A stretch of 64,000 bases of DNA from assembly GCF_036417845.1 (NCBI RefSeq), contig NW_027118693.1, forward strand, positions 3,792,001 through 3,856,000, read 5' to 3'. The position numbers were made by a program, and so were the translations under genes. The DNA comes from Apteryx mantelli (taxonomy: Eukaryota; Chordata; Aves; Apterygiformes; Apterygidae). Below the pieces are notes generated by a model that saw only the letters and a list, made by a program, of their open reading frames with translations, ran no database searches and was not told the DNA's origin. Positions 50,501 through 62,500 of the stretch are shown here, one piece after another (the first letter of the stretch is position 1; each line of letters begins with the position of its first letter).

Positions 50501-53500
50501 TGACATCACAACCACAAACCCCACCCACAGCACCAGCACTGGCCTATCAGGTAGTCAGCCACAAGTGACATCACAACCACAAACTGCACCCACAGCACCA
50601 GCACTGGCCTATCAGGCCCTCAGTCACAAGTGATACCACAACCACAAACTGCACCCACAGCACCAGCACTGGCCCATCAGGCACTCAGCCACAAGTGACA
50701 TCACAACCACAAACCCCACCCACAGGACCAGCACTGGCCTATCAGGTAGTCAGCCACAAGTGACATCACAACCACAAACTGCACCCACAGCACCAGCACT
50801 GGCCTATCAGGCACTGAGTCACAAGTGACATCACAACCACAAACTCCACCCACATCACCAGCACTGGCCTATCAGGCACTGAGCCACAAGTGACCTCACA
50901 AACACAAACTGCACCCACAGCACCAGCACTGGCCGATCAGGCACTCAGCCACAAGTGACATCACAACCACAAACCCCACCCACAGCACCAGCACTGGCCT
51001 ATCAGGCACTCAGCCACAAGTGACATCACAACCACAAACCCCACCCACAGCACCAGCACTGGCCTATCAGGCCCTCAGTCACAAGTGACACCACAACCAC
51101 AAACTGCACCCACAGCACCAGCACTGGCCCATCAGGCACTCAGCCACAAGTGACATCACAACCACAAACCCCACCCACAGCACCAGCACTGGCCTATCAG
51201 GTAGTCAGCCACAAGTGACATCACAAACACAAACTGCACCCACAGCACCAGCACTGGCCGATCAGGCACTCAGCCACAAGTGATATCACAACCACAAACC
51301 CCACCCACAGCACCAGCACTGGCCTATCAGGCACTCAGTCACAAGTGACATCACAATCACAAACTCCACCCACAGCACCAGCACTGGCCTATCAGGCACT
51401 AAGCCACAAGTGACATCACAAACACAAACTGCACCCACAGCACCAGCACTGGCCCATCAGGCACTCAGCCACAAGTGACATCACAACCACAAACCCCACC
51501 CACAGAACCAGCACTGGCCTATCAGGCACTGAGCCACAAGTGACATCACAAACACAAACTGCACCCACAGCACCAGCACTGGCCGATCAGGCACTGAGAC
51601 ACAAGTGACATCAGAAACGAAAACTCCACCCACATGACCAGCACTGGCCTATCAGGAACTCAGCCACAAGTGACATCGCAAACACAAACTGCACCCACAT
51701 CACCAGCACTGGCCTATCAGGCACTCAGCCACAAGTGACATCACAACCACAAAACCCACCCACAGCACCAGCACTGGCCTATCAGGTAGTCAGCCACAAG
51801 TGACATCACAACCACAAACCCCACCCACAGCACCAGCACTGACCTATCAGACACTGAGCCACAAATGACATCACAACCAGAAACGCCACCCACAGCACCA
51901 GTACGGGCCTATCAGGTACTGAGCCACAAGTGACATCACAACTAGAAACTACACCCACAGCACCAGCACTGGCCTATCAGGCACTCAGACACAAGTGACA
52001 TCACAAACAAAAACTCCACCCACAGCACCAGCACTGGCCTATCAGGCACTGAGCCACAAGTGACCTCACAAACACAAACTGCACCCACAGCACCAGCACT
52101 GGCCGATCAGGCACTGACCCACAAGTGACATCACAACCACAAACCCCACCCACAGCACCAGCACTGGCCTATCAGGCACTGAGCCAAAAGTGACATCACA
52201 ACCACAAACTGCACCCACAGCACCAGCACTGGCCGATCAGGCACTGAGCAACAACTGACATCACAACCACTTCCCCACCCACAGGACCAGCACTGGCCTA
52301 TCAGGCACTGAGCCACAACTGACATCACAGCCACAAACTGCACCCACAGCACCAGCACTGGCCTATCAGGCACTGAGCCACAAGTGACATCACAAACACA
52401 AACTCCACCCACAGCACCAGCACTGGCCGATCAGGCACTCAGCCAAAAGTGACATCACAACCACAAACCCCACCCACAGCACCAGCACTGGCCTATCAGG
52501 CACTCAGCCACAAGTGACATCACAAACACAAACCCCACCCACAGCACCAGCACTGGCCTATCAGGCACTCAGCCACAAGTGACATCACAACCACAAACCC
52601 CACCCACAGCACCAGCACTGGCCTATCAGGCACTCAGCCACAAGTTACATCACAACCACAAACCCCACCCACAGCACCAGCACTGGCCTATCAGGCACTC
52701 AGCCACAAGAGACATCACAAACACAAACTGCACCCACAGCACCAGCACTGGCCTATCAGGCACTCAGCCACAAGTGACATCACAACCACAAACCCCACCC
52801 ACAGCACCAGCACTGGCCTATCAGGTAGTCAGCCACAAGTGACATCACAAACACAAACTGCACCCACATCACCAGCACTGGCCTATCAGGCACTCAGCCA
52901 CAAGTGACATCACAAACACAACCTGCACCCACAGCACCAGCACAGGCCTATCAGGCACTGAGCCACAAGTGACATCACAAACACAAACTGCACCCACAGC
53001 ACCAGCACTGGCCGATCAGGCACTGACCCACAAGTGACATCACAACCAGAAACGCCACCCACAGCACCAGCACGGGCCTATCAGGCACTCAGCCACAAGT
53101 GACCTCAAAACCACAAACTGCAGCCATGTGACCAGTACGGGCCTATCAGGTACTGAGCCACAAGTGACATCACAACTAGAAACTCCACCCACAGCACCAG
53201 CACTGGCCTATCAGGCACTCAGACACAAGTGACATCACAAACACAAACCCCACCCACAGCACCAGCACTGGCCTATCAGGCACTGAGCCACAAGAGACAT
53301 CACAACCACAAACTGCACCCACAGGACCAGCACTGGCCTATCAGGCACTGAGCCACAAGAGACATCACAACCACAAACTCTACTCACAGGACCAGCACTG
53401 GCCTACCAGGCACTGAGCCACAAGTGACATCACAAACACAAACTGCACCCACAGCACCAGCACTGGCCTATCAGGCACTGAGCCACAAGTGACATCACAA

Positions 53501-56500
53501 ACACAAACTGCACCCACAGCACCAGCACTGGCCGATCAGGCACTGAGACACAAGTGACATCACAAAAAAACCCTGCAGCCATGTGACCAGTAGTGGCCTA
53601 GCAGGCACTCAGCCACAAGTGACATCACAAACACAAACCCCACCCACAGCACCAGCACTGGCCTATCAGGCACTGAGACAGAAGTGACATCACAAACACA
53701 AACTGCACCCACAGCACCAGCACTGGCCTATCAGGCACTCAGCCACAAGTGACATCACAACCACAAAACCCACCCACAGCACCAGCACTGGCCTATCAGG
53801 TAGTCAGCCACAAGTGACATCACAACCACAAACTGCACCCACAGCACCAGCACTGACCTATCAGACACTGAGCCACAAATGACATCACAACCAGAAACGC
53901 CACCCACAGCACCAGTACGGGCCTATCAGGTACTGAGCCACAAGTGACATCAAAACTAGAAACTCCACCCACAGCACCAGCACTGGCCTATCAGGCACTC
54001 AGACACAAGTGACATCACAAACAAAAACTCCACCCACAGCACCAGCACTGGCCTATCAGGCACTGAGCCAAAAGTGACATCACAACCACAAACTGCACCC
54101 ACAGCACCAGCACTGGCCGATCAGGCACTGAGCAACAACTGACATCACAACCACAAACTGCACCCACAGCACCAGCACTGGCCGATCAGGCACTGAGCAA
54201 CAACTGACATCACAACCACTTCCCCACCCACAGGACCAGCACTGGCCTATCAGGCACTGAGCCACAACTGACATCACAGCCACAAACTGCACCCACAGCA
54301 CCAGCACTGGCCTATCAGGCACTGAGCCACAAGTGACCTCACAAACACAAACTGCACCCACAGCACCAGCACTGGCCGATCAGGCACTGACCCACAAGTG
54401 ACATCACAACCACAAACCCCACCCACAGCACCAGCACTGGCCTATCAGGCACTCAGCCACAAGTGACATCACAACCACAAACCCCACCCACAGCACCAGC
54501 ACTGGCCTATCAGGCACTCAGCCACAAGTGACATCACAACCACAAACCCCACCCACAGCACCAGCACTGGCCTATCAGGCACTCAGCCACAAGTGACATC
54601 ACAACCACAAACCCCACCCACAGCACCAGCACTGGCCTATCAGGCACTCAGCCACAAGAGACATCACAACCACAAACCCCACCCACAGCACCAGCACTGG
54701 CCTATCAGGCACTCAGACACAAGTGACATCACAACCACAAACCCCACCCACAGCACCAGCACTGGCCTATCAGGCACTCAGCCACAAGAGACATCACAAA
54801 CACAAACTGCACCCACAGCACCAGCACTGGCCTATCAGGCACTCAGCCACAAGTGACATCACAATCACAAACTCCACCCACAGCACCAGCACTGGCCTAT
54901 CAGGCACTCAGCCACAAGTGACATCACAAACACAAACTGCACCCACAGCACCAGCACTGGCCTATCAGGCACTGAGCCACAAGTGACATCACAACCACAA
55001 ACCCCACCCACAGCACCAGCACTGGCCTATCAGGTAGTCAGCCACAAGTGACATCACAACCACAAACTGCACCCACATCACCAGCACTGGCCTATCAGGC
55101 ACTCAGCCACAAGTGACATCACAAACACAAACTGCACCCACAGCACCAGTACAGGCCTATCAGGCACTGAGCCACAAGTGACCCCACAATCACAAACTGC
55201 AGCCACAGCACCAGCACTGGCCTATCAGGCACTGAGCCACAAGTGACATCACAACCACAAACCCCACCCACAGAACCAGCACTGGCCTATCAGGCACTCA
55301 GCCACAAGTGACATCACAATCACAAACCCCACCCACAGCACCAGCACTGGCCTATCAGGCACTCAGCCACAAGTGACATCACAACCACAAACCCCACCCA
55401 CAGAACCAGCACTGGCCTATCAGGCACTGAGCCACAAGTGACATCACAAACACAAACTGCACCCACAGCACCAGCACTGGCCGATCAGGCACTGAGACAC
55501 AAGTGACATCACAAAAAAACCCTGCAGCCATGTGACCAGTAGTGGCCTAGCAGGCACTCAGCCACAAGTGACATCACAAACACAAACCCCACCCACAGCA
55601 CCAGCACTGGCCTATCAGGCACTGAGACAGAAGTGACATCACAAACACAAACTGCACCCACAGCACCAGCACTGGCCTATCAGGCACTCAGCCACAAGTG
55701 ACATCACAACCACAAACCCCACCCACAGCACCAGCACTGGCCTATCAGGTAGTCAGCCACAAGTGACATCACAAACACAAACTGCACCCACATCACCAGC
55801 ACTGCCCTATCAGACACTGAGCCACAAATGACATCACAACCAGAAACGCCACCCACAGCACCAGCACGGGCCTATCAGGCACTCAGCCACAAGTGACCTC
55901 AAAACCACAAACTGCAGCCATGTGACCAGTACGGGCCTATCAGGTACTGAGCCACAAGTGACATCACAACTAGAAACTCCACCCACAGCACCAGCACTGG
56001 CCTATCAGGCACTCAGACACAAGTGACATCACAAACACAAACCCCACCCACAGCACCAGCACTGGCCTATCAGGCACTGAGCCACAAGAGACATCACAAC
56101 CACAAACTGCACCCACAGCACCAGCACTGGCCTATCAGGCACTGAGCCACAAGAGACATCACAACCACAAACTCTACTCACAGGACCAGCACTGGCCTAC
56201 CAGGCACTGAGCCACAAGTGACATCACAAACACAAACTCCACCCACAGCACCAGCACTGGCCTATCAGGCACTGAGCCACAAGTGACATCACAAACACAA
56301 ACTGCACCCACAGCACCAGCACTGGCCGATCAGGCACTGAGACACAAGTGACATCACAAAAAAACCCTGCAGCCATGTGACCAGTAGTGGCCTAGCAGGC
56401 ACTCAGCCACAAGTGACATCACAAACACAAACCCCACCCACAGCACCAGCACTGGCCTATCAGGCACTGAGACAGAAGTGACATCACAAACACAAACTGC

Positions 56501-59500
56501 ACCCACAGCACCAGCACTGGCCTATCAGGCACTCAGCCACAAGTGACATCACAACCACAAAACCCACCCACAGCACCAGCACTGGCCTATCAGGTAGTCA
56601 GCCACAAGTGACATCACAACCACAAACTGCACCCACAGCACCAGCACTGACCTATCAGACACTGAGCCACAAATGACATCACAACCAGAAACGCCACCCA
56701 CAGCACCAGTACGGGCCTATCAGGTACTGAGCCACAAGTGACATCACAACTAGAAACTCCACCCACAGCACCAGCACTGGCCTATCAGGCACTCAGCCAC
56801 AAGTGACATCACAACCACAAACTGCACCCACAGCACCAGCACTGGCCGATCAGGCCCTCAGTCACAAGTGACATCACAATCACAAACTGCACCCACAGCA
56901 CCAGCACTGGCCTATCAGGCACTCAGCCACAAGAGACATCACAACCACAAACTGCACCCACAGCACCAGCACTGGCCTATCAGGCACTCAGCCACAAGTG
57001 ACATCACAACCACAAAACCCACACACAGCACCAGCACTGGCCTATCAGGTAGTCAGCCACAAGTGACATCACAACCACAAACTGCACCCACAGCACCAGC
57101 ACTGACCTATCAGACACTGAGCCACAAATGACATCACAACCAGAAACGCCACCCACAGCACCAGTACGGGCCTATCAGGTACTGAGCCACAAGTGACATC
57201 AAAACTAGAAACTCCACCCACAGCACCAGCACTGGCCTATCAGGCACTCAGACACAAGTGACATCACAAACAAAAACTCCACCCACAGCACCAGCACTGG
57301 CCTATCAGGCACTGAGCCAAAAGTGACATCACAACCACAAACTGCACCCACAGCACCAGCACTGGCCGATCAGGCACTGAGCAACAACTGACATCACAAC
57401 CACAAACTGCACCCACAGCACCAGCACTGGCCGATCAGGCACTGAGCAACAACTGACATCACAACCACTTCCCCACCCACAGGACCAGCACTGGCCTATC
57501 AGGCACTGAGCCACAACTGACATCACAGCCACAAACTGCACCCACAGCACCAGCACTGGCCTATCAGGCACTGAGCCACAAGTGACCTCACAAACACAAA
57601 CTGCACCCACAGCACCAGCACTGGCCGATCAGGCACTGACCCACAAGTGACATCACAACCACAAACCCCACCCACAGCACCAGCACTGGCCTATCAGGCA
57701 CTCAGCCACAAGTGACATCACAACCACAAACCCCACCCACAGCACCAGCACTGGCCTATCAGGCACTCAGCCACAAGTGACATCACAACCACAAACCCCA
57801 CCCACAGCACCAGCACTGGCCTATCAGGCACTCAGCCACAAGTGACATCACAACCACAAACCCCACCCACAGCACCAGCACTGGCCTATCAGGCACTCAG
57901 CCACAAGAGACATCACAACCACAAACCCCACCCACAGCACCAGCACTGGCCTATCAGGCACTCAGACACAAGTGACATCACAACCACAAACCCCACCCAC
58001 AGCACCAGCACTGGCCTATCAGGCACTCAGCCACAAGAGACATCACAAACACAAACTGCACCCACAGCACCAGCACTGGCCTATCAGGCACTCAGCCACA
58101 AGTGACATCACAATCACAAACTCCACCCACAGCACCAGCACTGGCCTATCAGGCACTCAGCCACAAGTGACATCACAAACACAAACTGCACCCACAGCAC
58201 CAGCACTGGCCTATCAGGCACTGAGCCACAAGTGACATCACAACCACAAACCCCACCCACAGCACCAGCACTGGCCTATCAGGTAGTCAGCCACAAGTGA
58301 CATCACAACCACAAACTGCACCCACATCACCAGCACTGGCCTATCAGGCACTCAGCCACAAGTGACATCACAAACACAAACTGCACCCACAGCACCAGTA
58401 CAGGCCTATCAGGCACTGAGCCACAAGTGACCCCACAATCACAAACTGCAGCCACAGCACCAGCACTGGCCTATCAGGCACTGAGCCACAAGTGACATCA
58501 CAACCACAAACCCCACCCACAGAACCAGCACTGGCCTATCAGGCACTCAGCCACAAGTGACATCACAATCACAAACCCCACCCACAGCACCAGCACTGGC
58601 CTATCAGGCACTCAGCCACAAGTGACATCACAACCACAAACTGCACCCACAGCACCAGCACTGGCCTATCAGGCCCTCAGTGACAAGTGATACCACAACC
58701 ACAAACTGCACCCACAGCACCAGCACTGGCCCATCAGGCACTCAGCCACAAGTGACATCACAACCACAAACCCCACCCACAGCACCAGCACTGGCCGATC
58801 AGGCACTCAGCCACAAGTGACATCACAATCACAAACTCCACCCACAGCACCAGCACTGGCCTATCAGGCACTCAGCCACAAGTGACATCACAAACGCAAA
58901 CTGCACCCACAGCACCAGCACTGGCCCATCAGGCACTCAGCCACAAGTGACATCACAACCACAAACCCCACCCACAGAACCAGCACTGGCCTATCAGGCA
59001 CTGAGCCACAAGTGACATCACAAACACAAACTGCACCCACAGCACCAGCACTGGCCGATCAGGCACTGAGACACAAGTGACATCACAAAAAAACCCTGCA
59101 GCCATGTGACCAGTAGTGGCCTAGCAGGCACTCAGCCACAAGTGACATCACAAACACAAACCCCACCCACAGCACCAGCACTGGCCTATCAGGCACTGAG
59201 ACAGAAGTGACATCACAAACACAAACTGCACCCACAGCACCAGCACTGGCCTATCAGGCACTCAGCCACAAGTGACATCACAAACACAAAACCCACCCAC
59301 AGCACCAGCACTGGCCTATCAGGTAGTCAGCCACAAGTGACATCACAACCACAAACTGCACCCACAGCACCAGCACTGGCCTATCAGGCACTGAGCCACA
59401 AATGACATCACAACCAGAAACGCCACCCACAGCACCAGCACGGGCCTATCAGGCACTCAGCCACAAGTGACCTCAAAACCACAAACTGCAGCCATGTGAC

Positions 59501-62500
59501 CAGTACGGGCCTATCAGGTACTGAGCCACAAGTGACATCACAACTAGAAACTCCACCCACAGCACCAGCACTGGCCTATCAGGCACTCAGACACAAGTGA
59601 CATCACAAACACAAACCCCACCCACAGCACCAGCACTGGCCTATCAGGCACTCAGCCACAAGTGACATCACAACCACAAACCCCACCCACAGCACCAGCA
59701 CTGGCCTATCAGGCACTCAGCCACAAGAGACATCACAACCACAAACCCCACCCACAGCACCAGCACTGGCCTATCAGGCACTCAGACACAAGTGACATCA
59801 CAACCACAAACCCCACCCACAGCACCAGCACTGGCCTATCAGGTAGTCAGCCACAAGTGACATCACAACCACAAACCCCACCCACAGCACCAGCACTGGC
59901 CTATCAGGCACTCAGCCACAAGTGACATCACAATCACAAACTCCACCCACAGCACCAGCACTGGCCGATCAGGCACTGACCCACAAGTGACATCACAACC
60001 ACAAACCCCACCCACAGCACCAGCACTGGCCTATCAGGCACTCAGCCACAAGTGACATCACAACCACAAACCCCACCCACAGCACCAGCACTGGCCTATC
60101 AGGCACTCAGCCACAAGTGACATCACAACCACAAACCCCACCCACAGCACCAGCACTGGCCTATCAGGCACTCAGCCACAAGTGACATCACAACCACAAA
60201 CCCCACCCACAGCACCAGCACTGGCCTATCAGGCACTCAGCCACAAGAGACATCACAACCACAAACCCCACCCACAGCACCAGCACTGGCCTATCAGGCA
60301 CTCAGACACAAGTGACATCACAACCACAAACCCCACCCACAGCACCAGCACTGGCCTATCAGGTAGTCAGCCACAAGTGACATCACAACCACAAACCCCA
60401 CCCACAGCACCAGCACTGGCCTATCAGGCACTCAGCCACAAGTGACATCACAATCACAAACTCCACCCACAGCACCAGCACTGGCCTATCAGGCACTCAG
60501 CCACAAGTGACATCACAAACACAAACTGCACCCACAGCACCAGCACTGGCCTATCAGGCACTGAGCCACAAGTGACATCACAACCACAAACCCCACCCAC
60601 AGGACCAGCACTGGCCTATCAGGTAGTCAGCCACAAGTGACATCACAACCACAAACTCCACCCACATCACCAGCACTGGCCTATCAGGCACTCAGCCACA
60701 AGTGACATCACAAACACAACCTGCACCCACAGCACCAGCACAGGCCTATCAGGCACTGAGCCACAAGTGACCCCACAATCACAAACTGCAGCCACAGCAC
60801 CAGCACTGGCCTATCAGGCACTGAGCCACAAGTGACATCACAACCACAAACCCCACCCACAGAACCAGCACTGGCCTATCAGGCACTCAGCCACAAGTGA
60901 CATCACAATCACAAACCCCACCCACAGCACCAGCACTGGCCTATCAGGCACTCAGCCACAAGTGACATCACAACCACAAACGCCACCCACAGCACCAGCA
61001 CGGGCCTATCAGGCACTCAGCCATAAGTGACATCACAACCACAAACCCCACCCACAGCACCAGCACTGGCCTATCAGGTAGTCAGCCACAAGTGACATCA
61101 CAACCACAAACTGCACCCACAGCACCAGCACTGGCCTATCAGGCCCTCAGTCACAAGTGATACCACAACCACAAACTGCACCCACAGCACCAGCACTGGC
61201 CCATCAGGCACTCAGCCACAAGTGACATCACAACCACAAACCCCACCCACAGCACCAGCACTGGCCTATCAGGCACTGAGCCACAAGTGACATCACAAAC
61301 ACAACCTGCACCCACAGCACCAGCACTGGCCTATCAGGCACTCAGCCACAAGTGACATCACAAACACAAACTCCACCCACAGCACCAGCACTGGCCCATC
61401 AGGCACTCAGCCACAAGTGACATCACAACCACAAACCCCACCCACAGCACCAGCACTGGCCTATCAGGTAGTCAGCCACAAGTGACATCACAAACACAAA
61501 CTGCACCCACATCACCAGCACTGGCCTATCAGGCACTCAGCCACAAGTGACATCACAAACACAACCTGCACCCACAGCACCAGCACAGGCCTATCAGGCA
61601 CTGAGCCACAAGTGACCCCACAATCACAAACTGCAGCCACAGCACCAGCACTGGCCTATCAGGCACTGAGCCACAAGTGACATCACAAACACAAACCCCA
61701 CCCACAGCACCAGCACTGGCCTATCAGGCACTCAGCCACAAGTGACATCACAACCACAAAACCCACCCACAGCACCAGCACTGGCCTATCAGGTAGTCAG
61801 CCACAAGTGACATCACAACCACAAACTGCACCCACAGCACCAGCACTGGCCTATCAGGCACTGAGCCACAAATGACATCACAACCAGAAACGCCACCCAC
61901 AGCACCAGCACGGGCCTATCAGGCACTCAGCCACAAGTGACCTCAAAACCACAAACTGCAGCCATGTGACCAGTACGGGCCTATCAGGTAGTCAGCCACA
62001 AGTGACATCACAACTAGAAACTCCACCCACAGCACCAGCACTGGCCTATCAGGCACTCAGACACAAGTGACATCACAAACACAAACCCCACCCACAGCAC
62101 CAGCACTGGCCTATCAGGCACTGAGCCACAAGAGACATCACAACCACAAACTCTACTCACAGGACCAGCACTGGCCTATCAGGCACTGAGCCACAAGTGA
62201 CATCACAAACACAAACTGCACCCACAGCACCAGCACTGGCCTATCAGGCACTGAGCCACAAGTGACATCACAACCACAAACCCCACCCACAGCACCAGCA
62301 CTGGCCGATCAGGCACTGAGACACAAGTGACATCACAAAAAAACCCTGCAGCCATGTGACCAGTAGTGGCCTAGCAGGCACTCAGCCACAAGTGACATCA
62401 CAAACACAAACCCCACCCACAGCACCAGCACTGGCCTATCAGGCACTGAGACAGAAGTGACATCACAAACACAAACTGCACCCACAGCACCAGCACTGGC

